DNA of 64,000 nucleotides from Calamus simplicifolius (taxonomy: Eukaryota > Streptophyta > Magnoliopsida > Arecales > Arecaceae): positions 124,001-188,000 of the forward strand of contig UESW01004422.1 in the NCBI GenBank assembly GCA_900491605.1, written 5' to 3'. A model generated the notes under the pieces. The model saw only the letters and a program-made list of their open reading frames with translations. It did not search any database and was not told the origin of the DNA. Below, one piece after another: positions 1 through 10,800 of this stretch (position 1 is the first letter of the stretch; each line of letters opens with the position of its first letter). A program made the translations under genes and the position numbers.

Positions 1-503
1 GGCAAAGAAAAATTGTCATTCAGGCAAGTCTTGTTGAGGTCTGTGAAGTTGATGCAAATTCTCCATTTGCCATTCGACTTCTTCACCATGACAACATTCG
101 CCAGCCAGTCAGAATAGTTCACTTCCCAAATGAAGTTGGCTTTGATGAGCTTGTCAACCTCCTCTTCAATAGCCTTCTGACGCTCGGGGGTGAAACTTCT
201 TTTCTTCTGCTTGATCGACCGAAACGTCTCGTCCACATTGAGGTGATGGACGAGAACATCTGGGTCGATCCCCAGCATATTCGAAGCAGACCAAGCGAAG
301 ACGTCAGCATTTCTTTGAAAAAATTCGATCAAATCCTGCCGAAGCTTTCCTTTTAGTTGTGACCCGATCCTTACAGTTCGGTTAGGTCGAGCTTCATCAA
401 GTGGCATCTCCTCAAGTTCCTCGGACCGTTCTCCCCGTTGCTCAGCAAAATCCTCTTGAGCATCCAGCCCATCAACCTTGGGCTTTCTAGACTGAAGGTC
501 AGC
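1..503 (-). pseudogene. Ty3/gypsy pol fragment (start of reverse transcriptase), continuing off the left edge
   Basis: Read on the minus strand from 503 down to 1, the translation is a gypsy pol region running into reverse transcriptase. Recognisable blocks include FAWSASNMLGIDPDVLVHHL, SFTPERQKAIEEEVDKL, then WLANVVMVKKSNGKWR and CINFTDLNK near position 1. These are the linker and first RT blocks of plant Ty3/gypsy elements. The rest of RT, RNase H and integrase lie outside the window. Its upstream half sits at 10213-13186 and was separated by the copia insertion; the protease-RT linker frame continues across the two breakpoints. No stop is evident in this stretch, but the gag part of the same element is broken, so it is scored as a pseudogene. 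Confidence 0.85.
499..503. repeat. Target site duplication (tcagc), left copy
   Basis: The five bases tcagc lie directly before the copia 5' LTR and recur directly after the 3' LTR at 10208-10212. A 5-bp duplication is the normal length for copia integrase. Confidence 0.85.
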
Positions 504-1833
504 TGTTGGGAATTGTATCCTAAAACCAATTATTTAATGATTGAGCTAATGTAAATTGTATATAAATTGATATATTAATAAAAGTTATTTGGCAGTTTAT
601 TCATTACAAGAACATCTTCTTAATACTCCTGATAGTAATGAAGCCCTTAGGATCTTCTTCACGATAAAGGAGGATTTATCTTTGAAGGTCCTTAAAAGAG
701 TTCGCGACCAAATGATATACTATGACAGGGCCATAGTACTATCAATTATAGGACGTTGTATATCATATTTGTTGGTTATCCTCTTAACCAAGGAGTGTAG
801 AGACACTGGTATGACATACAGGTGAAAGTGTAGGAGTACATTTCACCGAACGTGACTCATTTTTGGATACTCTGCTGTCAAGAGTTAATCCGAGAAGATA
901 GGTATAAGTATCCTTCAGACCTGAAGATCACAACCAGTGGCTTACAAGCAACTCATTGTACTTAGGTGCCGGACCACCTGGATTTCTAATCCAGCTACGA
1001 AAGGTTACTGGGTGCAGTCAAGTACTTGTGGTAGTCAGTTGTGGATCAAGATGGAATTTGACCTATCCCGTTAAAAGGAGAAATGCTTGTGTTTCAATTT
1101 AGCAAGACCTTGGCCAAGGCACTTCATGTGAAAGTCACATGATCACTAAAATTGAAATCACTTTATGGATTTGCTATTTAGAGTTGACAGGCTCTTAAGC
1201 CATCCTTAGCATTTGTGGTCAAGAGGATGAATTATACGGTAACTGTTTCTTAGGGTTCTTGGAGTTTGCTCGGCAACTCTTCGACCTATCCGGACGTCGG
1301 GTTCCATTGCTAGATGGGCACATCGATTAGTATAGAAAGTTGTTTCTATGCTACCGGCTTAGGTTCGAACCTAGAGAGTCACACGCATAGAAGTTTCCTA
1401 GGATGATCTATTTGCTGATCAACGATTGAGAATCGTATATGATTTAATTAATCAATTTGATTGATTGAATTATCTCAATTGGGTTAAGTACAAGTGAATA
1501 AGATTCAATTTGGTTTAAGTCTATTAGAAGGACTAATCAATTTCAAATATTGATTTGAAATTAGACTTGATTTGGATTTAAATAGATTCAGGACTAGCCA
1601 AATTTGATTTGGGCTGGACCATGATCTATGTGGGTTCAATCCAATAAATTCAAATCAGCTTAAACCAAAACCCAAAACTAAACCCCATGTATGAAAATAG
1701 TTTTCTAGCATAAGGATCTCACGAGAGATTAAATTCTCATGCAGAATTTAATGTATAACATTAATCTTCTCCAAACGAATTCATGGAATAAATGTGCCTC
1801 TTTCAATATGGAATTCTAAGTGTTAGAATTCAC

Positions 1834-2035
1834 ATCTCTTTGGTTTTCACCTAACGTCGGAATTAACCAAACGCCGCGTCTCTTTGGTTTTCACCGAACG
1901 TCGGAATTAATCGTCTCTTTGGTTTTCAGGAACGTCGGAATTAACCAAAGGTTGTGTCTCTTTGGTTTTCATGGAACATCAGAATTAAACAAAAGGTTGC
2001 GTCTCTTTGGTTTTAACCGAACGGCAGAATTCTAA
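1834..2035 (+). repeat. Minisatellite in copia 5' LTR, five units of about 35-45 bp
   Basis: Five repeats each begin tctctttggttttc, at 1834, 1879, 1914, 1957 and 2002. Most then carry accgaacgtcggaatt followed by aaccaaagg. The array sits immediately upstream of the TATA box, in the U3 enhancer position. The matching array in the 3' LTR has four units, so the copy number differs between the two ends of one element. Confidence 0.85.
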
Positions 2036-2051
2036 GTGTTAGAATCGAGCC

Positions 2052-2058
2052 TATAAAT
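2052..2058 (+). promoter_or_regulatory. TATA box of copia 5' LTR
   Basis: TATAAAT lies within cctataaattgg, is conserved in the 3' LTR at 9670, and sits just after the repeat array. This marks the probable U3/R boundary about 30 bases further on. Confidence 0.6.
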
Positions 2059-2572
2059 TGGAGGACATTTTTCACCAGAAAAGAACACAATACACGATAT
2101 GTCATGAATTGAAATTCTAAAGAGTTAGAAGAAAATGATTCTGGTGTTAGAAAAAGTTTGGTGGATCTTGGAGAAGATTCAAGTGGGAGGATTCAAGATC
2201 AGCAAAGTTATTTTTCGCGAGCTAGCACTCCCGAATCGATCATTCGGGGCTTCGCATGGACGATACTAGAGGCCGGACGATTGAACGGCTGCAGAGCAAT
2301 AAGGATTTACCTACTGTTCTTAAGGTAAGTGATTTGATCCCTAGATCTTAAGGCAGGCTTCAAGATAAGTAGTATGACTTGTCATCTTGAAGATCAAGAT
2401 ATGATCTTGATGTTTTTATTTATATGCATATTTTAGATCAAACGATCCAATATATAAGGCAAAGATATGATCTTGATGCATGTTAGATAGATTAATATGT
2501 AATCTTTAATTTCCACATTGATAATTGTTATCAAATTTTAAAATATGCATGCCTTAAAGATAGTTTCTATCA

Positions 2573-4177
2573 AGCCATGGTTTCGTATTGATCTAATTTA
2601 TTGCATGTAAATTAATGTTCCTATTAATTTTGTAATCAAAGCTAAAATGGATCACCAGGCCATTCGGTCACAGATGGATTAAAAATCCAAATTACCCATT
2701 CAATGAGGTATTATGTGACATATTGCCGTGCGATTGTTTTATTATTGATGCTTAGTCAAAAGATAATTAAATTGATCTTTGGCATCAAAACATAGATTAC
2801 ACACACTCTCAAAAGACGTTTTATATTTGATACATATTGATGTTGTATAAAAGTATGATATTTGCATGTTTAGTATAAAACATAGATATGAGATATGATG
2901 GCATGTTCTATGTTATGAAACATACAAATATTTATGAGAGTCTTATTTGAATGTCAAATATTTATTCATAATTTTTTTTAGATATGATCTAAATATAGGA
3001 ATTATGAGTAGTTGTATAATGCAAGTGATGCATGAATGAAATATATAAACATGAAATATATTTAATCTTTGGGTTAGCTAAATCGGGTCCATAAAGGGTT
3101 AGACCCTAAGGTTTAAATCAACTGGACTATAAGAGTATTTGATCAAATCTAAATTGATTAGATTAGGTTAATGCTCTAAATCAAACAATAGTTGTAGTTG
3201 ATAATGTCCTTCTCTTTGATTAAACCAAATGGAAGTAGATTAGGCTCCGTGGTTGAGCATGAATCTCTTAGATGGTCAAATCAAAATTGGTTAACCATAT
3301 GATGTCAAGGTGAGTTGGCAAGTTGCTCTAGGATCAACGATCGAATGGTTTTTAATTGGGAGCTACTCGTATTGATGCGTCTTTAACGAGTTAATGGCAT
3401 ATCCCTCCCATCGATCTCACTTACCTGGTCAATATGGTGAACCATTTATGATTCAGATCATTTACCTGATTCGGGTTGACCCATGCCTGTAAGGAAATCA
3501 GTCTGACTGATTTAGGTGCCACTTAACCTGACTTAATCTTGTTTCATTCTACCGATTTCATAGATTCAGTGGGAGAACTTGATTAGTCAATTTATCTTTA
3601 GATTATTAAATCCTCTAAAATTATTAGGTCCTTAAAATGAAATAGTTATATGATAACTAGATCATAGCCTCCCATTAAGGTGGGTGATAATGAGTCCGAT
3701 GTCTTGATAATCATTGGAGGCACTCCATGCCTGGTGCTTGTCAACCATCGAATTATCATTCATTATATGATAAGTCAGCGTAACTATTAAATAGATAGTC
3801 AGGTGGGCCGAGCTTCACTCGGGCTTGGTTGTCTATTGATAGGTTACACTGATTATATCATTTAATGGTTGGACCTAACCAGAACTTTCACTTCATGCCT
3901 GCTGAAGAGGAACATGGGGCAAAACTGAACACTAAGAATTGTTTGGGAAACAATTGGTTTTGAACCTACTCTTAGATGCATATGGGTTGGCCAAGCTTCA
4001 CTTGGGCCTGTATGTAGTCTATGTAGATCTTAGTGCCCACTAAAGAATTAAGAATAATTCTTCGAATTGGGGTGTAGAGGCTGCCAATTTGAACAAAATA
4101 GTAGAAGAATCTTTAGACTAAAGTCCAAGTCTTTAGACTGAATCAATTTATATACTAATAAACTTTAGTTTTTCCTT
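2573..4177 (+). other. Copia untranslated leader
   Basis: A 1.6-kb stretch between the primer site region and gag has no sustained reading frame or recognised domain. It is AT-rich with many stops in all frames. Long leaders are common in large copia elements. Confidence 0.6.
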
Positions 4178-5090
4178 ATGCAGAACATGCCACTAATTTA
4201 TCATTAAGGTCCCTATTGGATAGTGACAAGTTGAATGGTTTAAATTTCAATAGCTGGTTTAGAAAACTTAAGATCGTCCTTGAGCATGAGAGGATTCTAT
4301 ATATTCTGAATAATCCTGCACCAAGATACCTAATGCAAACACCAAAGTTCTGAGAGAGACACTTATCAGAAGTGGCTCAATGATAGAACTAGTGTGCGTT
4401 ACATCATGCTAGCAGCAATGAACGATGAATTCAATCGCCGGTTCGAGAATGCTCAGCCAGAAGAAATCATTCAAGCGTTGAATGAATCTTTCGGCACACC
4501 CGATGTTGAAAGGCACAAGACTAGTTGTGCTATTTTTAATGCTCGAATGAGGGATGGATCTCCTGTCACTGATCATGTATTGTACATGATCGAGAAGATA
4601 GAACTCCTAAGCAAGCTCGGCTTTCCCCTACATGAGCAGTTGGGAAAAGATGCGATCCTGAATTCCTTGCCTCCATCCTTCCGACCTTTCCTTACTCATT
4701 TCGAATGACAAAGCCTGCAGTCAACTACCACGGTTTGTTGGGGTTGTTACAGAACTTTGAGAAGGATAACCAGCTCTCTAAGGGTTTGGTTAATGTGGTT
4801 GAAGGATCTAAGGTAGGGCGTCAACCCTTTGGGAAAGGGAAGAAGAAAAGAAATAAGAAAAAGGTGCAACATGCTAGGACATCTATAAGGGGTCAGATGC
4901 AGAAGAAGAAAGTTGATAAAAGTCAAGCTGAATGCTTTCATTGCAAGATGCAAGGGCACTGGAAGAGGAACTGTCCTCTTTACATTGCCACACTTGATCC
5001 AAACAGGCCAAAGAAGAAAAAGGGGCAAGATGTTGCTCAACAAGGTATTTATATGATAACACCTTGTAATTTTTCTGTATATGATAATCA
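4178..5090 (+). pseudogene. Copia gag (capsid plus zinc knuckle), broken
   Basis: The N-terminal block DSDKLNGLNFNSWFRKLKI begins near 4210 and is followed by a stop at about 4351. The frame then shifts to 4394-4708 (capsid core, with LNESFGTPDVERHKTSCAIF) and again to 4705-5090. The last part is rich in Lys and has a CCHC knuckle, CFHCKMQGHWKRNC, that matches CX2CX4HX4C with all four ligands kept. In copia elements gag forms the virus-like particle and the knuckle binds element RNA. The start codon frame does not join the first conserved block, so at least three lesions are present. Confidence 0.85.
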
Positions 5091-6540
5091 GACCTGGGTA
5101 TTGGATACGGGAGTCCTTTTAACATTTGCAATTCATTGCAGGGACTACAGGTCACTAGAAGATTTGAGGACAATGAAAGATTCCTTAATGTCGGCGATGG
5201 AAGATTAGTTCCAGTTCTGGCATTAGGAGTTCTTGAAATAGTTTTCAATAGAAATGTCATTATACTAAATGATTGTCATTTTTGCCCAACGTTCTTGTTG
5301 AACGTAATTTCTGTAGGCCTTCTGGCCAAAAGTCATTATGAAATTTCAATAAAGGATGTTACTTTGAATATCATTATGAATGGAGTCACTGTAATGACTG
5401 GGCATTTATCTAATGGCATTTATATTATATCAGCCTGTGAATGTAGTGTACAAATCAAGTAAGTGCCCTAGAACAACTGATGTCACAGATATTTATCTTT
5501 GGCACCATCGGCTGGGTCATATCAATAAGAACAGATTAAACAGGTTAACTCAGGAGGGCATCCTTCGAGTTGATGATTGTGAATCATTAACTACTGTGAA
5601 TCATGTCTTCTTGGTAAAATGACCAAGTCATCTTTTACTGGAAAAGGTGAAAGAGCCAAAGAGCTATTGGTCTAGTACATACTGATGTATGTGGACCAAT
5701 GAGCACTTGTGCCAAAGGTGGATATTACTACTTCATTTTTTACAGACGACCTTTCTAGGTTCGGTTATGTCTATCTTATGAGACATAAATCTGAGTCGTT
5801 TGAAATGTTCAAACTATATCATAAAGAAGTAGAAAAATAAACAGAAAATGTATTAAGACCCTTCGATCAGATCGAGGAGGCGAATACCTTTCCAATGACT
5901 TTGTGACATATTCTCTCCCAATGGACTCCTCCTGGAACACCGCAGCATAACGGTGTGTCGAAAGAAGGAATCGAACTCTGTTAGACATGGTTCGGTCCAT
6001 GATGGGTTTTGCAAGCTTGCCAATATCTTTTTGGGGATATGCATTAGAATCAGCTTGTCATATTCTAATAAGGTTCCAAGTAAGTCTGTTTCTAAAACTC
6101 CACATGAGATGTGGTATGGACATAAACCGGTTATCACCTATCTGAGAGTCTGGGGGTGTCCGGCTTATGTGAAACGTGCAAAATCAGACAAACTTGAACC
6201 CAAATCTGACAAATATTTTTTTATCGGCTATCCGAAAGAAACCAAAGGATATTACTTCTACAATACTGAAGAACAAAAGTTGTTCATTAGTAATAGAGCA
6301 GTTTTTCTTGAAAAGGAGTTCCTTAGTGAAGGAACAAATAGCTCTAATGTTGAACTTGAGGAAGTTCATCAAGTAGAAGGAACAACACAAACCAGTGAAC
6401 CCTTAGAATCTGAGTTGATTAGATCAAACTCAAAACCCATTTTAGATGCACCATTAAGGCGATCTGGTAGAGTACCACATCAACCGGACAGATACTTAGG
6501 TTTCTTGGTCCAGAACGATGATCCTGTTGAACTCGATGAG
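5091..6540 (+). pseudogene. Copia protease and integrase, broken
   Basis: The protease begins with WVLDTG near 5095, which keeps the catalytic DTG. The pre-integrase zinc region LWHHRLGHINKNRL follows at about 5490-5560. The integrase core from about 5650 is interrupted by several frameshifts and stops up to about 5950. The C-terminal part is readable from about 6090: PHEMWYGHKPVITYLRVWG, then YFFIGYPKETKGYYFY. A hydrophilic linker leads to reverse transcriptase. The family role is maturation of the polyprotein and insertion of the DNA copy. The lesions rule out a working integrase. Confidence 0.85.
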
Positions 6541-8121
6541 AACAACGAGGATCCGATCACCTATATGGATGCTATGCAAAGGACTGACTCTAATAAATGG
6601 CTTGATGCCATGAAATCCGAACTTGATTCCATGAAGGACAATAATGTATGGACATTAGTTGACCCACCCGAAGGGATAAAACCCATAGGGTGTAAGTGGG
6701 TTTTCAAGAGGAAAAGAGGCGCAGACGGAAAGGTAGAGACCTATAAAGCACGTCTGGTTGCCAAGGGGTATCGTCAACGTTATGGTATTGACTATGACGA
6801 AACGTTTTCTCCTGTGGCAATGCTGAAATCCATTCGGATTATGCTAGCTATAGCAGCACACTTAGATTATGAGATTTGGCAGATGGATGTTAAAACCGCT
6901 TTTCTAAATGGTGATTTAGAAGAACAGGTGTATATGATACAGCCTGAAGGTTTTATATCTGAAGACGAGTCTAAAGTGTGCAGGCTACAGAAGTCTATTT
7001 ATGGACTTAAGCAAGCATCTAGGAGTTGGAACATACGATTTGATAAAGTGATCAAATCTTATGGCTTTATTAAGAATAAAGAAGAACCTTGCATTTATAA
7101 ATGGGCTAACGATTCCGTTATTGTATTTCTTGTATTATATGTGGATGATATTCTCTTAATCGGGAATGATATCCCTGCATTACAAGGAATAAAGACATGG
7201 TTATCATCACAATTCTCCATGAAAGATCTGGGAGAAGCATCATACATCCTAGGGATGAAGATCTATAGAGATAGATCTAAGAGGATGCTTGGTTTATCCC
7301 AATCTACGTACATTGACACAGTGCTAAAGAGGTTTAGCATGGAGAATTCCAAGAAAGGCTATCTTCCGATAGGCCATGGAATTCATCTTTCTAAGAAGGA
7401 TTGTCCGACAACTCCTAATGAAAGAGAACGTATGAGTCGAATTCCATATGCTTCGGCAGTAGGATCGATTATGTACACCATGACATGTACAAGACCAGAT
7501 GTGGCATACTCACTAGGAGTAGTGAGTAGATACCAATCTGATCCAGGAGAAAAATACTGGCAAGTTGTTAAGACAATCCTTAAGTATTTGAGAAATACTA
7601 AGGACCAGTGGTTAGTCTATGGAGAGTCTGATTTGAAACTTGTTGGATATACTGATTCCAGTTTCAATCAGATCATGATGATAGCAAAAGTGTATCGGGT
7701 TTTGTGTTTATCCTAAATGGTGGAGCTTTGCTGGAAAAGTTCAAGCAACATACAGTGGCAGATTCGGTGTGCGAGGCAGAGTACATCGCTGCATCAGATG
7801 CTGCGAAAGAAGCTGTGTGGCTGCGAAAGTTTATCTCCGAGCTTGGAGTGGCACCTTCCATAGATGGACCAGTCCTGTTGTACAGTGACAGCACTGGTGC
7901 CATAGCTCAAGCAAAGGAACCACGAGCACATCAGCGCACCAAGCACATACTGCGTCGGTTTCATCTTATTCGAGAGATTAGTAGACCGAGGTGACATAAA
8001 TCTTCAGAAGATTGATGGAAAGGAAAACCTAGGTGACCCATTTACTAAAGCACTCAGCATCAAGGAGTTTGACGACTATAAGTTGAAGATGGGTATTAGA
8101 TACTGTAATGAGTGGCTTTAG
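6541..8121 (+). pseudogene. Copia reverse transcriptase and RNase H, one frameshift
   Basis: This is the longest intact pol stretch, in the frame that runs from 5953 to 7716. RT blocks run in order: KPIGCKWVFKRKRGADG, YKARLVAKGYRQ, MDVKTAFLNGDLEE, LQKSIYGLKQASR, and the catalytic YVDDILLIGND near 7140. The RNase H part follows: SVCEAEYIAASDAAKEAVWL from about 7765. It needs a frame change close to 7680-7716, so RNase H is split from RT. The C-terminal tail ends at a TAG at 8119-8121, just before the polypurine tract. The catalytic DD of RT is preserved, so this domain decayed late. Confidence 0.9.
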
Positions 8122-8135
8122 GCTAAGTGGGAGTT
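8122..8135 (+). other. Polypurine tract of copia element
   Basis: gctaagtgggagtt lies directly against the 3' LTR start and directly after the pol stop. This is where plus-strand DNA synthesis is primed in copia elements. Confidence 0.65.
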
Positions 8136-9501
8136 TGTTGGGAATTGTATCCTAAAGCCAATCATTTGATGATTGTGCTAATGTAAATTGTATATAAATT
8201 GATATATTAATAAAAGTTATTTGGCAGTTTATTCATTACAAGAACATCTTCTTAATACTCCTGATAGTAATGAAGCCCTTAGGATCTTCTTCACGATAAA
8301 GGAGGATTTATCTTTGAAGGTCCTTAAAAGAGTTCGCGACCAAATGATATACTATGACAGGGCCATAGTACTATCAATTATAGGACGTTGTATATCATAT
8401 TTGTTGGTTGTCCTCTTAACCAAGGAGTGTAGAGACACTGGTATGACATACAGGTGAAAGTGTAGGAGTACATTTCACCGAACGTGACTCATTTCGGATA
8501 CTCTGCTGTCAAGAGTTAATCCGAGAAGATAGGTATAAGTATCCTTCAGACCTGAAGATCACAACCAGTGCTTACAAGCAACTCATTGTACTTAGGTGCC
8601 GGACCACCTGGATTTCTAATCCAGCTACGAAAGGTTACTGGGTGCAGTCAAGTACTTATGGTAGTCAGTTGTGGATCAAGATGGAATTTGACCTATCCCG
8701 TTAAAAGGAGAAATGCTTGTGTTTCAATTTAGCAAGACCTTGGCCAAGGCACTTCATGTGAAAGTCACATGATCACTAAAATTGAAATCACTTTATGGAT
8801 TTGCTGTTTAGAGTTGACAGGCTCTTAAGCCATCCTTAGCATTTGTGGTCAAGAGGATGAATTATATGGTAACTATTTCTTAGGGTTCTTGGAGTTTGCT
8901 CGGCAACTCTTCGACCTATCCGGACGTCGGGTTCCATTGCTAGATGGGCACATCGATTAGTATAGAAAGTTGTTTCTATGCTACCGGCTTAGGTTCGAAC
9001 CTAGAGAGTCACGCATAGAAGTTTCCTAGGATGATCTATTTGCTGATCAACGATTGAGAATCGTAAATGATTTAATTAATCAATTTGATTGATTGAATTA
9101 TCTCAATTGGGTTAAGTACAAGTGAATAAGATTCAATTTGGTTTAAGTCTATTAGAAGGACTAATCAATTTCAAATATTGATTTGAAATTAGACTTGATT
9201 TGGATTTAAATAGATTCAGGACTAGCCAAATTTGATTTGGGCTAAGACCATGATCCATGTAGGTTCAATCCAATAAATTCAAATCAGCTTAAATCAAAAC
9301 CCAAAACTAAACCCCATGTGTGAAAATAGTTTTCTCGCATAAGGATCTCACGAGAGATTAAATTCTCATGCAGAATTTAATGTATAACATTAATCTTCTC
9401 CAAATAGTTCCGTTGAAATTCTAAAGTGTTAGAATTTATATGGAATAAATGTGCCTCTTTAAATCAATCACACGATGGAATTCTAAGTGTTAGAATTCAC
9501 A

Positions 9502-9655
9502 TCTCTTTGGTTTTCATCGAACGTCCCACGTCTCTTTGGTTTTCACCGAACGTCGGAATTAACCAAAGGTTGCGTCTCTTTGGTTTTCACCGAACGTCAG
9601 AATTAAACAAAAGGTTACATCTCTTTGGTTTTAACCGAATGGCAGAATTCTAAGT
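9502..9655 (+). repeat. Minisatellite in copia 3' LTR, four units
   Basis: Units begin at 9502, 9531, 9574 and 9620 with tctctttggttttc. The first unit is shortened to about 29 bp. This is the counterpart of the array at 1834-2035. Confidence 0.85.
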
Positions 9656-9669
9656 GTTAGAATTGAGCC

Positions 9670-9676
9670 TATAAAT
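9670..9676 (+). promoter_or_regulatory. TATA box of copia 3' LTR
   Basis: TATAAAT stands in the same context as in the 5' LTR. It could drive read-out transcription into the disrupted gypsy sequence to the right. Confidence 0.5.
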
Positions 9677-10207
9677 TGGACGATATTCTTCACCAGAAAA
9701 GAACACAACACACGATATGTCGTGGATTGAAATTCTAAAGAGTTAGAACATAAAATCCTGGTGATTCTGGTGTTAGAAAAAGTTTGGTGGATCTTGAAGG
9801 AAGAATTCAAGTGCGAGGATTCAAGATCAGCAAAGTCATTTTTCTGCGAGCTAGCACTCCCGGAATTCGATCATTTGGGGCTTCACATGGACGATACTAG
9901 AGGCCGGATGATTGAATGGCTGCAGAGCAATAAGGATTTACCTGCTGTTCTTAAGGTAAGCGATTTAATCCCTATATCTTAAGGCATGCTTCAAGATAAA
10001 TAGCATGACTTGTCATCTTGAAGATCAAGATATAATCTTGATGTTTTTATTTATATGCATATTTTAGATCAAACGATCCAATATATAAGGCAAAGATATG
10101 ATCTTGATGCATGTTAGATAGATTAATATGTAATCTTTAAGTTTCCGCATTAATAATTGTTATTAAATTTTAAAATATGCATGCTTCGGAGATAGTTTCT
10201 CCTTACA

Positions 10208-10212
10208 TCAGC
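10208..10212. repeat. Target site duplication (tcagc), right copy
   Basis: This is the second copy of the 5-bp duplication created by the copia insertion (first copy at 499-503). Confidence 0.85.
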
Positions 10213-10800
10213 AACAAAGCAGTACCGAGCTACGGCATGACTTCCTCGGACAACTTCCACTCTCCATTCGGTGAAAACTTTATGGCGAGATGAGGAATAG
10301 AGATAATGGCCTTGAGGGATATCTGTCCGGGCCTGCCGAGGATGGCATTGTAAGGGGACCAAAGCTTGGTCACCAGGAAGTCCGTGTGAATAGTGGCTAT
10401 GCCGGGCCAAATGCCTACTCGGACCACCAAGGTAACGATCCCCTCGAGGATAATGGCATCGCCGGTAAAACCCACCAGGGTGGAGTATATGGTTCGAAGG
10501 TTTTTCACTCGCAATTTCATCCTCACAAATGCATCAAAGTGCAAAACATTAACGGAGCTTCCATATCGATCAAATACAGTGTACATCATAGCCGTTCATG
10601 TTAAGAGATACAACCAAAGCATCATTGTGCGGGTACTATATATCTTGGAGGTCCTCATCAGAAAAAGAAAGCTCGCTGGTCCGAGCCTTCTTCGGTGGAT
10701 TTTCTTCTTCATTTTGCCAAGCCGATGATGAGCCGATTATCAATATCATATTAACATTGTCAACAACCAGTGGGTTCGGCAGAGGAGGTTAGCGAGGCTT
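10213..10800 (-). pseudogene. Ty3/gypsy protease region, broken
   Basis: Minus-strand translation gives VGFTGDAIILEGIVTLVVRV, then YNAILGRPGQISLKAIIS and ISIPHLAIKFSPNGEW. This is the C-terminal half of the plant gypsy aspartic protease and its linker. Upstream, the active-site loop survives only as DRYGSSVNVLHFDAF where family members read D-N/T-G-SS. Stop codons interrupt the part between about 10600 and 10800. The last codons, RYCFVAD, run straight into the sequence that resumes at 503. Confidence 0.8.

Larger units (their letters stand above)
504..2572 (+). repeat. Copia 5' LTR
   Basis: It starts tgttgggaattgtatcc and matches 8136-10207 almost base for base. The right boundary is set by where identity to the 3' LTR ends (near tagtttct) and is uncertain by about 10 bases. 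A degenerate initiator-Met primer site follows (tatcaagccatgg at about 2569-2581, compared with the usual tatcagagcc). It carries a TATA box at 2052-2058 and a minisatellite just upstream of it. Confidence 0.88.
504..10207 (+). mobile_element. Complete Ty1/copia LTR retrotransposon, 9.7 kb, inserted in a gypsy element
   Basis: Two direct LTRs of about 2.07 kb (504-2572 and 8136-10207) flank a decayed gag-pol in the copia order: gag, protease, integrase, reverse transcriptase, RNase H. Both ends fit tg...ca, the flanks carry the 5-bp duplication tcagc, and a purine-rich tract precedes the 3' LTR. The coding region holds several stops and frameshifts, so it is no longer autonomous. The LTRs are very similar but differ by scattered substitutions and by the copy number of an internal repeat, so the insertion is moderately old. 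The lineage within copia (Tork/Angela-like or other) cannot be fixed by eye. Confidence 0.9.
8136..10207 (+). repeat. Copia 3' LTR
   Basis: It starts tgttgggaattgtatcc, ends ttaca, and is followed by the tcagc duplication. Compared with the 5' LTR it differs by scattered point changes, has four rather than five minisatellite units, and carries a small extra segment around 9410-9475. Confidence 0.9.

Noticed and set aside
119..310. Open frame on the minus strand inside the gypsy pol fragment
   Set aside because: It is a shadow of the real RT frame, which carries the recognised blocks.
4747..5260. Two overlapping minus-strand open frames opposite copia gag
   Set aside because: They mirror the Lys-rich gag and zinc knuckle on the plus strand and show no domain.
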